Assembly: GCA_947650285.1 (NCBI GenBank)
Contig: CANTFL010000148.1
Coordinates: 124,001-188,000 of the forward strand
Direction: 5' to 3'
DNA: 64,000 nucleotides
Source: Hyaloperonospora brassicae
Taxonomy: Eukaryota; Oomycota; Peronosporomycetes; Peronosporales; Peronosporaceae
Below the pieces are notes generated by a model. The model saw nothing but the letters and a program-made list of their open reading frames with translations, was not told where the DNA came from and did no database searches. Position 1 is the stretch's first letter; the number at the start of each line of letters is the position of its first letter. This document shows, in pieces, positions 36,101-47,159 of the stretch. Position numbers and translations under genes: made by a program.

Positions 36101-36696
36101 GGAACCCACGAATCTGACCTGTCTCGGCGACTAATCCGACATTCCGACTACAACGCTCTCCTATCTCTCTCTTTCTTTCCACATCGACCGAGTTCGGCCG
36201 CTGCACTGTGGACTCACACTCAAAGTCTCAACAGGACCCCACTCGATCGACGCGTCATTTGGTCCAATGCGCCGTTTCGTCAACATCTCCGATACGTTTG
36301 GCGCGAGAGCAACGAGGAAAAGCGGCAGTGCCTCCGATGACGATGGGTCGGTAGCTCTGGGCGATGGAAGCAAAGCACTCGAAGCAACAAAACAATTGCC
36401 GTCAGCTCGTGGGGTCAGACCTCAACGAGCAGTCACTTTGCACCCATAGCAACGAGTTGTCAGTTGGTGTTCATGGAATCCCATCACTGTTTTCGCGTGT
36501 TTTTTCCGGCGCAAACAGCCGCAACAGTCAACAGTCCCGTTTTTGTGTGCGTGTTGACCCACAATGGCTACATTCCGTCTTCAAGTCCACCATAGCACAA
36601 AGCTGCAAGTCCCACACACACACACAACCGAAAAAGAAGCAGACGAAGCAGACGGAGCCGACAAAGCAGACGAAGCAGACGCACGCGTTCCCACTA
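33192..36696. other. Gene-poor stretch, possibly an old retroelement remnant
   Basis: No intact gene. Minus-strand frames at 34090-33809, 34598-34305 and 33735-33358 read as coherent, charged sequence (for example KTAREKTKRPHRDM, and NVVYREQIVLNRETNTLY) in shifting frames, which suggests one decayed minus-strand coding region that I cannot assign. The plus-strand frames at 34241-34952 are their antisense. The last ~400 bases hold the promoter and leader of the formin gene, including two in-frame upstream codon stretches that look non-coding (Thr/Lys/Gln repeats). Confidence 0.35.
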
Positions 36697-39600
36697 ATGG
36701 ACGCGCTCCGGCGTCTCCGCAACTCATTGCTCGACTTGGCGCTGCTCAGCCGCCAGCGCCCCGTGCTCGACGCGCAGGCGCTGCAGCTCACGTTCATGAC
36801 GGAGCAACTCGTGGTCACAGGCGCTCCGTCAAGTGGACCGACCGATACGAAGCGCAATGCAGTGAACGCGACCGACTTGGCGCACTTTCTCGACACGGTC
36901 TATGGTCGCCACTATCTGTTGTTCACCTGCAGCGCACTGCAACAGGACGAAGCCGTCACGAGGTACGCAGCAGCAGGAGATACACTGTCGCTGGTCGACA
37001 CGCTGCACGGGCAGCTGCTCGACTTCCAGTGGGCTCGCGACGGAATGGAAGCGCACACGCCGCCGCTGGATGTCGTGTTCCGCATGTGCTACGCGCTCGA
37101 CGCGTACCTGGCGCTCGACCGACAGAACGTGGCACTGGTCAACTGCCACACGGGCAAAACGAGGAGCGCACTGGTCGTGGCTTGCTACCTCCTGTTTGCA
37201 CGCCTGGAGAGCGACCCGATTGAGGCGCTGGCTGTGTTTTACCGGAAACGGTGGCACCGGAAGGCGCTGACGGCGCAGAGCCTACGCGAGAAAACGCCGC
37301 CGTCGATTCGACGGTTCCTGACAGAGTTCCACCAGTTGCTGGGCCCACACAAGTCACGGAATTTCAAGCCGATGCTACTCAAGACGATCGTGCTGAGGAA
37401 ACTGCCGGTCGACCTCCAGCCTCGTGTGCAGATGTGGGACGACGAACAACTTGTCTTTTGCACGGACGCTGACGCGAGCGTCGAACAGCCCGTGTTGTTG
37501 GACTGGAACGAAGAAGACGGATGCTTTGCTATTGTGTGGGAAAACGGACTCGAGTTGAATGGAGGATTCTCGCTCGTGTGCTCCTTTGGGGGCGATTACG
37601 AAAATGTGGATGACATGGACGCGGCCTCGAGAGTGCTGTTTCGGTATGCGGAATCGACGCTTTTTCTCTCGCCGGGGCTAGTCACGCTCACGAGACACGA
37701 TTTGGACTTGATGAAGCAGTACGCGCACGGATTTGACGACGACCAGTTTTCGATTGAGCTAAATTTGCATGAGAATAGCGCCAAGCGTCCGCGTGACATG
37801 GTGAGAATGGACTACTCGGGGAGATTCGCAATGTGCCAGGGTTTGATCGAGATTTCCAAGCACCACGTCGTTGTGCCGGATACTGCAATGCATTCGGAGC
37901 TCATTCGTATGGGCTTTGGCGAAGTGCCTGCTACATTTGCACTTCAATGCTCTCAGAATACCCCGAGTTTGGCGCTAGAGTTATTACGGTGCAACGAATT
38001 GTCTGCCTCCTTTGTCCACGAAACGATGGGGAATACAGCTGAACAAGGCCCAGTCGATTCTATTGAGGCCAGCCAGAATCCCCAAATGAGATTTGATACT
38101 CCGTCAAGCACGCGACTGGGGCCTGCTTTCGAGGTCGATCGAGAATCTAGTACTGCGCCTGCCGAATCTCAAGCTCTTGACGGTGGAAGAAATGTCGGAG
38201 GTGTACCGACAGCTCTTGGCATCATGTCCACCGCTACAAATAAACAGAGTCGGGCGGTAGATGATGATTCTGAAGAACTGGGACGTCGGAAGGAGTATGT
38301 TGCGTCGACTGGTTTGTCATGCGGCGACCTCACGAAAGCGACAACAAGTCTAGGCAGCTTGGATACCTCTATCGCTGTGTCGCTAGCAACTTCCCTCACG
38401 TCAGAAAAAGATTCCGATCTGCCTGGGACACCCGACGAGGATACGATAGCTGCATTCTTAAGCAAGCAGAATACCGGTCGGAGCTCGAATGATGTCAGCG
38501 AGATGTTTCCACCGAAGTCTACAGGCAACAAGTACACGTTGATGTTGAAGCGCGGTGTCCCATTCGAGGCAGTTCGAAACTGCATGCAGAGGGAAAATGT
38601 CGATCCATCGACATTGCAAGCCGTACTTCCGAATGAGAGCAGTACAGGCGTTCTCAGTAGCGCCAGCCAAGCGAATGACATCCGCAAACGAAAACTCAAA
38701 GACGTGGACGAATTTTCAACCTACTTTCGGATGCTGCGTATGGGATGCCCAAAAGAAGCTGTGAGACAGAAAATCACAATGGATGGAATCGATCCTGTCA
38801 TCCTAGACCTTGGTTCCGATGCCATTTATGAAGAGGTGAAGAACTGCATTGCGGTAAGATCGGGTGTTCGGAAGGTTCGCGATGGTATGATGAACCCGTC
38901 TGCGGCAGTAAATGAAGATGAGTCTGCATCGAAGATCTCGCTGAATGGCCACGACGTATGTGCCAAGTATCATACGATGCTAAAGCTGGGAGTGCCAAAG
39001 GGTGCTGTGTGCCAAAAGATGAAGGTAGACGGTGTTGATGTGCGCATATTGGACTCGGGTGAAAGCAGTTTCTATTCGACGCTACGAGAACAGACAGGTG
39101 GGCAAAGGCCTACGGTCACAGTGGATGAGATGAAGCTGATGGGTCATCCGGAGTATGCGAAGTACTGTAAAATGATGCTAGCAGGCTTATCGGAAGCCGC
39201 TGTCCGTAAAAAGATGCAAGTCGATGGCGTGAATGAGGGGGTCATGGATTTCTGTGTAGAGGCCGTGGTATCACAGCTTCCGAAATCGTATGGTGGGAAT
39301 CGTGCCAAAGTGCGAGATGACGCCGCTACAGCCGACTTCGACACAACGAAAAAGATGGTACTGAACGAAGGAGGTGTATGCCAGCGAACGAGGCTCGATG
39401 GTGTTGAAGAGAGTGCTTTTGGTCGTAAGGATAACGCGACGCCTGTCTCGGATATAAGTGGTGTGGGAAGTGGCGTAAAGAGGGAAGGAGATTTAATAAA
39501 CGCAACATGTTCGACAGGAATGTCTGAAGGTGCGGTGAGGCAAGAAATGGTGACGGACGATGTTGAACTGCGTCAGCTGGAGCTCGGCACAAATGTCAGT

Positions 39601-41167
39601 GTTGCACAAGTCACTTCTAGTGAACCTGTTGTGGCTGCAAGCGCAGCAGCAGACTCACCCGCGCGTGCACGTAAAAAGCTGCACTGGCAGGCCATATCAG
39701 AGGACCGGTTGCAAAATCGTGATCGGCAAAAAACAATTTGGGAAGGCGAGGACGAAGACGTTCAGTTTGATGTCGATATGGATGAGCTCGAAGCGCTCTT
39801 TTTTGCAAACCACGACACGGCTAGTGCGAAGAAGGGTTTGTTACGAGGACCGAGTAACGCGTTGAAGAGAAAGAAAAGTGTAACGCTGTTTGACGGGAAA
39901 CGTGCAATGAATGCTGCCATCTCCTTGGCGCGAGTCAAGCTCACTTATAGCGAGATTGCCGAAGCTGTATTGAAGTTCGATTCAAGCGTTCTTTCGATCG
40001 AGCAGCTCATTGGCATTAACGAAAGCCTTCCTACTTCAGATGAAGTGGCACTTGTTTCTAGATATACTGGGGAAAAGAAGATGCTCGGCGAGGTACGTTG
40101 CTCAGAAGTGATAAGCAGTTTTGATCGAAATGCTTACGTTTTCACGACTGTTTGACAAACACAGGCCGAGAAGTTTGCTCTTGAGATCGCGAAGGTCGCA
40201 CGATATGGACCTCGAATGGAGTGTCTGATATTCAAGATGTCTTTCCCATCCCGCAGTGCGGAGCTCACCACCTCCTTGTCACGTTTGCATAAGGCTAGCG
40301 AAGAGGTGAAGGGTAGCCGCTTGCTAAAAAGTCTGCTTGCGATCGTGCTCAAGCTGGGCAATACCCTGAATGGAAGCAAAGAGGACAATGGCATCAAGGG
40401 GTTTACTGTCGACTCTTTGCTTCGCTTGGGGCATACCAAAGCGGTCAATCAGAAGACGACAGTGTTGCACTACTTGGTTCGGCTCATGAAGAAAAATCAC
40501 GTCCAGGTCCTTGACTTCCAGGCTGAATTGCCGAGTGTTGCTCTCGCAGCACGGGAGTCGTTTGCAACCATAGACGCCGAGTTTGCGAAACTGGGAAAAG
40601 GGTTATCGAGTCTTCGCACTGAGCAGGGGATGCTAGAAAAGGTATGTTGAAACTGTGCTGCGTGAAATCTGGACCCTTCCGGAAGCTGAACAATTGCGAA
40701 CTCACTAGTATGCTTGCTCAATGTAACCGAACAGCAGTCTGTCAAGACAATGGGACTGGAAGCCACGATTGCGGTGATACAAGCTGACGTCGCTGACATC
40801 GACGCGCAAATGGAAACGATCGGGGACGGGATATCTCGCGCAAGGAAGGAAGTTTCAAGTGTACTCGACTACTTTGGAGAAGACCCAAAGCGAAACCCAA
40901 GCGAGGTCTTTGCCACGCTTGCTTCGTTTTGCACGGTGCGGTTCCCTCTGTTTTGCCTCAATTTCGTCCAGAAGACCACAACAAACTTTGGTGTTGTGTT
41001 GTGAACTCTGTTAGGTGTTCCAACAAGCACGCAATGAAGTCGATGCTGCAGACGAAGCTGCACGACGGAAGGAACGCTTGACGATACGTCGGTCCAACAC
41101 ATTACGACCACTGCCAAAGTCGAGTGACAACGCAACCATAAAGGTGGTCTCATCAGGTTCTACATAG
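36697..41167 (+). CDS. PTEN-like/C2 formin (FH2 protein) with repeated AVxxKMxxDGVD motifs
   Basis: Four exons, 36697-40092, 40165-40641, about 40735 or 40738-40935, and 41015-41167, with donors GTACGT, GTATGT and GTGCGG, give about 1407 residues. I start at the ATG beginning MDALRRLRNS; upstream in-frame ATGs add only low-complexity sequence. Residues about 1-215 are a PTEN-like phosphatase domain with NCHTGKTR at 149-156 (Cys150 and Arg156 of CX5R kept). Residues about 220-380 are the C2-like domain (KPMLLKTIVLRKLPV onward). At about 610-960 lie four clear and two weak copies of a motif like MLKxGxPxxAVxxKMxxDGVD. The FH2 actin-nucleating domain starts at KKLHWQAI (about 993), with LIGINESLP, KVARYGPR, LKLGNTLNG, KGFTVDSLLRL and VLHYLV. 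No proline-rich FH1 segment precedes it. PTEN-linked formins are known from plants. The likely role is actin nucleation at phosphoinositide-bearing membranes. It is convergent with the kinesin gene. Confidence 0.92.
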
Positions 41168-41561
41168 AGCGTCGTCCCCGCCGGACTCACCGCTGAAGAG
41201 CGACAGCAAATTGACGACCACCAACAACAGCAAACAAGGATCCATTTTTGCCTTATTTTACTTGCGTCAAACGTCACCGGTTAGGAGTGTGCGAGTGGCT
41301 GCGGCACAGGAACTTGGTGGAGGTGCCAGGATGTGACAACACAGATCTAAAGAGACCTCCAGCTAATGCCGTTCAGTCAGTCGTCCATGAGATATCGTGC
41401 CAGGTATGCTAAAGCTTTGATCGGATTCGGCAGCATTCGGCTGCATACTTACTTTGCAAACTCCTTCCACGAGCAAGCTTCGCGGATGCGCAGATACCAA
41501 CACGCACATGGGCACGCGCTTGCTGTTCTGGTCTCGTGCTTGTCTATTTTCGGTCAGGATT
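41168..41561. other. Convergent intergenic region
   Basis: A 394-bp gap between the stop codons of the formin (plus) and the kinesin (minus). It must hold both 3' ends. No further coding potential was seen. Confidence 0.6.
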
Positions 41562-44041
41562 TTACCGCCACCCGATCGATTTTGCCTTGACGCGCTTCGC
41601 AGGGGTTGATGCCACCTTTGGGGTTACTACTGTTGCCGTCACGGATGGGTTCGCAGCAAGCACACGCACGGCTCCTCCGATAGATCTGCAATGCAAAACA
41701 GAGCAAATGAGGTCACGGTAAGCGACGACATGAGCTAGCATATACACACTTACCCCCGACGCGTGTTTGACGTGGTGAGTTCACGGGAAGGCAACGCAGA
41801 AGACGACGATCCGATGACTACTCCGGACAAATCAAATGATACTTGCTTTGACGTCATGGTGCTACCGTCACCGCTCGTGTACTCCGTCGTGGGGCTATCG
41901 ACGTTGTCGTTGTTCCCACACTGCTTCTTCAAGATACTGGCGCGCGAGCAAAAAAGCAGACAGGATGTCAGACGCCAGCAACAACTTGCATACTCATCAA
42001 GCCCTTCTCACCTGCGGACATTCTCGGACGTTGACGGCCTCTTTCTTTTCACACTTCTTGCAGGAGCCTTCACTGCTTGGTCCAGGGCTGATAAACTCAG
42101 CCGCCGCGAAAAATTCGTCGGAGGAGAGATGCCACTCGGCTTGCCGCTGCCTGTCGCCCTCATCTCTGCATTTTCCGGCGAGGACTCATTGCCACGCAAA
42201 ATGTTTTCCGCTATGTTCTCAATTCCATTGAGTCCCTGCGCATTCACTCTGTTCATGCAGTCAACACACGGTGTCAGTCACATGCACGAGTCAAGCCAAA
42301 CAGCAAGCATCGAGCGCTTCGGCACATCGATCTGCGTACTTTCGAGTGTATAAACTCCACCTTCGCGCAGACACGGGGGGTGGTAGCTCGGGTGGGGACG
42401 GCGTCCTCATCTGCTGTAAAATCCTCCTCGCCTCATCACCCTTCGATCTGCGGCGATGTTCCTCATGGCGGTACTCTGCCAGTCGCTTTTCGTACTTCTT
42501 TCGCAGCTCCAGCTCGGCATTGAGTTTTTCTTGAAGGGTCTGAATCTGGGACACTTGATTGGCAACCTGCAACAGACAACACAGCGAGTGAGGTCCACCC
42601 GTCTTCACTGCCAACGCGGCAGAGCTCCACAAATAATGCCTACCACGCCATTCAGCCGAGCAATCTCAGCACGCTCCGTGCGTTGCGACTTTCCCATCTG
42701 AATGTGACTCACGCGCGATGCAAACTTGAGCGAGTTGATCGTCTCGTTCACGTCTTCGCTCTGCGGACGCACGTGCACGAGCAAAAGCGTGCGGTTGGCA
42801 CTACCGCTCAGCGAATCCTGCAGCAAATGCGTGAGCTTCGAGTTGCGAAACGGCACGTGCTTCTCCTTTGCCAGTAACGCTGACAACACGTCACCGACGG
42901 CCGACAGCGACTTGTTGATGTGCTGCGCTTCCCGCACAGTCAGCGCACACATCGCTGCTGTCTTCAACAGCCTCTCCGAGCCCGCCAGATCCACCAGCAC
43001 CAGTCGGCCGACGTCCGTCTCGCCACTGGCTTTGCTCGTCCGCCGGATCTCAATCGTCAACACAGTGTGCGACCGATGGCTGCGGTCGTTCAACGCTGCA
43101 GTGCGACTGCTCGTGCTCCGAGCAATCACGTCCCGAAACTCCTCGCCACTCGACACGGCAATCGTCTCGACATTCTTCAAGTAGACGCCATTCCCGCCGT
43201 GTCGAATCTCCACTGCCGACGACACCGCAGGAGCGCCACCAGGCGACAGTCGGTCGCCCCCACCCGTCGTACAAGTCGTCGCAGCGCTACCACTACTACT
43301 CGTCGTACAAGTAGCAGCCGTCGCCTCACTCGTCGTACAAATTGCACGACCATCACGGCCGTCCGCGTCCGACCGCACGAGCAGGTCGTAAATCTCTTCA
43401 TTGTACACTTCCACCCGCTGCAGCCGCACGTCAAAGGCGTAGACGTGCTTCTGCTGCTGCCGCGTCGCCCAAATGAGCGCCGACGCGCGGTCGTACAGTC
43501 CGCCGTCCGCGGCCCGGCCCTCCATCGTGTGCGTCTTGCCCGCGCCCGTCTGCCCGTACGCCAACACGCACGCGTAATGCCCCGCGAGCGCCGACTGCAC
43601 GAGCGGCGCCACCTCCTGAAACACCGCCGCCTGCGACTGCTGGGCGTGGAACACGCGCGAGAAGAAAAAGCTCTTGGACGCCGTCGCGCCGTCGCCGACG
43701 CTCAGCTCGTGGGCCGACGCGACGTGGACGCACGTCGGCTGCCGGTCGACCCGAGCGCTCGGGTCGGGCGGCCGCACGCGGCACAGGACGCGGACGGTCC
43801 GCTGCCGCTCGTGCAGTTGCGTCTCGAGGAGGCCGCGCGCCGACCGCTCGTGCGCGAGCGCGTCGGTCGTTGCGCGTTCGCGCGCGTGCGTGCGGTCGAG
43901 CGCGGCCACGAGCTCTGCGCCGAGGCGGCCAAAGTCGCGGCCGCAGAGCGAGAGGGACGTGGCGACGTCGCGCTTGAGGAGCGAGAGGCTCGTGCGCAGG
44001 TGCGACGTGAGCGCGCGCGCGTGGTCGACGGCGTCGGCCAT
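41562..44041 (-). CDS. Kinesin-14-like motor protein
   Basis: Five exons, 44041-42644, 42566-42340, 42248-42012, 41936-41754 and 41685-41562, keep frame at every junction and give 722 residues. The start MADAVDHARAL is preferred because the upstream frame (to 44209) is proline/histidine-rich leader. Residues 1-80 are a probable coiled coil. RTVRVLCRVRP at 81-91 is the neck and first strand typical of kinesins whose neck precedes the motor. Motor motifs are GQTGAGKT (163-170), NDRSHRSH (switch I, 318-325), DLAGSE (switch II, 351-356) and NETINSLKFA. A Thr/Cys-rich insert (about 236-264) interrupts the motor. After the motor come a coiled coil (LQEKLNAELELRKKYEKRL) and a serine-rich basic tail. 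The N-terminal neck suggests a minus-end-directed kinesin-14, but the long C-terminal tail after the motor is unusual. It likely acts on microtubules in spindle or transport. Confidence 0.9.
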
Positions 44042-45002
44042 GAGAGGGAGTGGGTGAGTTGGGTGTGGTGTTTTTTGTACGATGAGATTTTGGAGGAGAA
44101 GGGGGAAAACGCGCGCGGACGGGGGTGGGTGGGTGGGTGGGTGGGGTTGTGAAGGATTGGTTTGGACGTTGGGTGTTTTGGGTGCGTGTGGTTGGGTGGG
44201 TGACAGCATCCCCTGTCAAAGAAGATGGATATTGACGATGATCGAGTTGACAAGAGGTCGTGTAGTTGACGTGAAGGAGAGAGAAGGCACGAAGAGTTGT
44301 TTGGAGAGGTGGAGGGTGGTAAGTACGTGCGCACTTGTTGAGGTAGTTGGTAAAACGGATCCGTAGGGTATGCGTCGACGTCAGTGGTAGCTCTATAACG
44401 ATCATCTGTTAGTAGAAGAGGGCAACGCGCTGTAGAGATGAATTGTCTCGCTCGAGCGGTACGTATTGCCGGTATGCTATGCGAAGGGAGGCCGACTCGC
44501 AATTTTTACCCGGTAAGTCCCATTCGCGTCAATGTCGACTGCGTGTTTCGAGTGACGTAGTTGGTGGTCAGTATGCCGGATCAATGGGGGTACGACCCCA
44601 CTTGTAAGCAGTAGCTCACCAAATGACTGCTGGACCGTGCAGCGATTGGTAGCCCTATTGTGGCACATGGATCCTCAAGCGGTCGATTGATGTAAGCAGC
44701 TGCAGCAGCTTGTGACGTTTTGTTCACTATTTCACACCGACGTACATCAAGCTGCAGTCGCCTATCAACAATCGCCAGATGCCGCTCAGGACAAAGCGTC
44801 ACGTCGGTCTTTCTTTGCGCCGACGACAAGAGCTCGTTTTTACTACGCAGTGGGTACACAAGTGCGTTGGCACGACAGCAAAAACGCTTTCGACCTGGAA
44901 TCGAACTAACTTATCTCAAAGACACACCCCTTGTCGTGCACCGATTTCTCGCCAATCAGCGTCGACCGACTTCTGATCCCATCCTGCTCGCTCTACGTAG
45001 TA
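44042..45002. promoter_or_regulatory. Divergent promoter region, kinesin / ethanolamine kinase
   Basis: A 961-bp region between two divergently transcribed genes. At 44114-44152 the plus strand has repeated GGGTGGGTGGG units, a potential G-quadruplex in the leader of the kinesin gene. At 44721-44734, TTCACTATTTCACA resembles an oomycete initiator on the plus strand, about 270 bp before the kinase ATG, but the distance makes it uncertain. Confidence 0.45.
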
Positions 45003-46825
45003 ATGCCCACGTTTTGCACGCGATCTATGCCCCCACCAGTCGCACGACCGACCAAGCAGTACCCCAACTGGCCCACTCTCGCCCTCGTCTCCGCCGCGAC
45101 GTGCGCGCTGACAGTCGCTGGCTTCCTCCTCGTGTTCGACCGCCGAAGTTTCCGACTGAAGCGCCGATTCGGTCGCTATCGCAGCCGCAAGCGCTTGAGC
45201 GATAGTCGTCCGCGGTTTGGAACGTCCGACGTCGCGATGTCAAAAGACGGTGCGAAAACAATTGGCACGAAACGAATGCAAAAAGCGGATACATTGGAGT
45301 CGACACAAAAAATGATACCACTTTGTATTGGTACTGATTCGAGTCTTGTGTTGATCACGTGTTTGTATGTGTGCGCTGTTGTGGTGCGTGTGGTTTCTGG
45401 TGTCAAGTGATCTACTTGAACAACGCGAACGCTTGTCTTGACTACGTCGTGGGGGCTGGTGATACGGACGAATTCAGTGACGCCAAGTCTGTAGTCAAGC
45501 AGATTTGTCTGGACTGGTGAGCGACGGTCATTGTGGGGTGCAACGAGGACCTTGGCCGAGATTTAACACGTGCCAACTTGTGTCAATGTCCGGACAGGAG
45601 AGATGCCGAGAACGACGAGATTGCAGTCAAGATCATCGTCGGTGGCATTACGAACCGCCTCTATCGTCTACTGTGGCAAAACAAGGTGTGCTTAGGGATT
45701 TGTCAAGTACCTTTTGGAAGCTATAGTCGCCGTGAGGTGTGGCTGCTGATGATGCGTAGGTTTCTGATTGTTCTTGTGCGGGTATGATGCACATGTGCTG
45801 CAGTCGGTGCTCGTGCGTCTTTACGGGGACCACACAGAGGAGTTTATTGACCGGGACGCTGAAAACGGTGCGTGCACGTCCGTCCGTATCGGGTTTGCTA
45901 TCGCTTGCAATGTCTGAACATCATGTTGATCTGTTGCGGTGTTGCAGTGCTGTTTGCCTTGCTGTCGGAACGCGGCTTTGCCCCCACATACTATGGCCGC
46001 TTCAAGAACGGTCGCATCGAAGGCTGGCTCGATGCTAGGCCGTTGCTACCAGAGGAGATGGGTCAGACGAAGCCCGTGAACTACGTGCAGATGATCGGAA
46101 GAGAACTTGGTGTCATGCACGTTATGGATATCCTAGAGGACCGTGCGCCTGTGTTGTGGACCAAGATCGAGCGGTTCGAGAAGCTGGCGATGGCGATCAA
46201 GCTGGACGATCCAGTCAAGAATGCGGCGCTGCAGGAAGTAGACTTGGCCAAGTTGCATCAGAAGTTGCAGTGGCTCAAATCCGTGCTGCCCTCGAGCCAG
46301 AATCGTAATGGCAAGGACTTGTTGGACGTCCTCGACACGGACGCAATTTCCGCACAGGCGGAAGCGTTTGCGTCGGACGTTGTCTTCTCTCACAACGATT
46401 TGCTAAGCGGCAACATCTTGCATAACTCGGACTGGGATCGCGTGCAGATCATTGACTACGAGTACGGTGGCTACAACTACCGCGCGTTTGACTTTGCCAA
46501 CCACTTTTGCGAGAACTGTGGGTTTGAACTGGACCTGGCGCTTTACCCGAGCATGGAAAAGCAGTTTGCGTTTTTCAAGGCTTACATGAGCACGGCAGCG
46601 CCCAATTTGCTGGCCGAACTGGAGACGAACCGCGAGTCCAAGGCCTTTTTCCACGCGCTCTACGACGTGGTGAACCGTTACGCGCTTGCGTCACATCTCT
46701 TCTGGGGCTACTGGGCCGTCGTCCAAGCAGCTCACTCAACGATCGACTTTGACTTTCTCGCGTACGCGGCCAAGCGCTTCAACACGTTTGACGTCCACCG
46801 GGATGTGTTCTTCAGCTCCAATTAA
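45003..46825 (+). CDS. Ethanolamine/choline kinase
   Basis: Five exons, 45003-45330, 45408-45516, 45598-45685, 45804-45867 and 45948-46825, join in frame to 488 residues. The second exon encodes IYLNNANACLDYVVG, the third VKIIVGGITNRLY (nucleotide-binding region), the fourth VLVRLYGDHTEEFIDRD, and the last FSHNDLLSGNIL (catalytic HNDxxxxN, near residue 345) and IDYEYGGYNYRAFDFANHF (the IDxEY metal-binding motif, near 365). This is the choline/ethanolamine kinase fold, the first committed step of the CDP-ethanolamine/choline (Kennedy) pathway. EYGGYNYRAFDFANHF-type sequence is common to both, so substrate is not settled. The N-terminus has a predicted membrane segment (LALVSAATCALTVAGFLLVF, about 27-46), which is unusual; a shorter start at a later Met would remove it. 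Most automated frames see only the last exon. Confidence 0.9.
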
Positions 46826-47159
46826 GTAGTAGCCGTTCACTTCGAACATCGTACAGTGTTGCGACACTAGAAGCACTAGCGAGAGACAGAACAAATAGAG
46901 GCATTGCATTCACAATCGCACGCGTACCCGCATAGCACTACACGCCTACTGCTCTCTCATCGTCAGCAGCAGCTGCAGCAGCACCTGCACTTGGTCGGCT
47001 GTACCATCACACGCAAGTGCTGCAAACGATTAGTCGTTCCTTGCTGTACAAAGAACGCCTTCCCACCGCATGGTGGGTAGCTGCACCAGTCCGCGTCGAC
47101 GACTGCTGCTTTTTTCTCCACCTTCTGCATCCCCATCTACACACAAACGCACCACAAAC
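46826..47159. other. Convergent intergenic region
   Basis: A 334-bp gap between the ethanolamine kinase stop (plus) and the lipocalin-like stop (minus). Contains a GCAGCAGCAGCTGCAGCAGCA microsatellite-like run near 46964-46985. No gene seen. Confidence 0.6.

Noticed and set aside
42920..44152. 410-codon plus-strand open frame
   Set aside because: It is the antisense of the kinesin motor exon; arginine-rich composition from GC-rich codons and no domain.
43431..44405. 324-codon minus-strand frame overlapping the kinesin start
   Set aside because: Same strand, different frame from the kinesin; proline/arginine-rich shadow without motor motifs.
44885..44910. Second B-box-like sequence (minus strand GTTCGATTCC)
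   Set aside because: The five-base stem needed for a T-arm does not pair and no acceptor stem is visible.
45872..45947. Start of the ethanolamine kinase at the ATG of the long last-exon frame
   Set aside because: That reading begins inside an intron (GTGCGT...TTGCAG); upstream exons supply the nucleotide-binding region and splice in phase.
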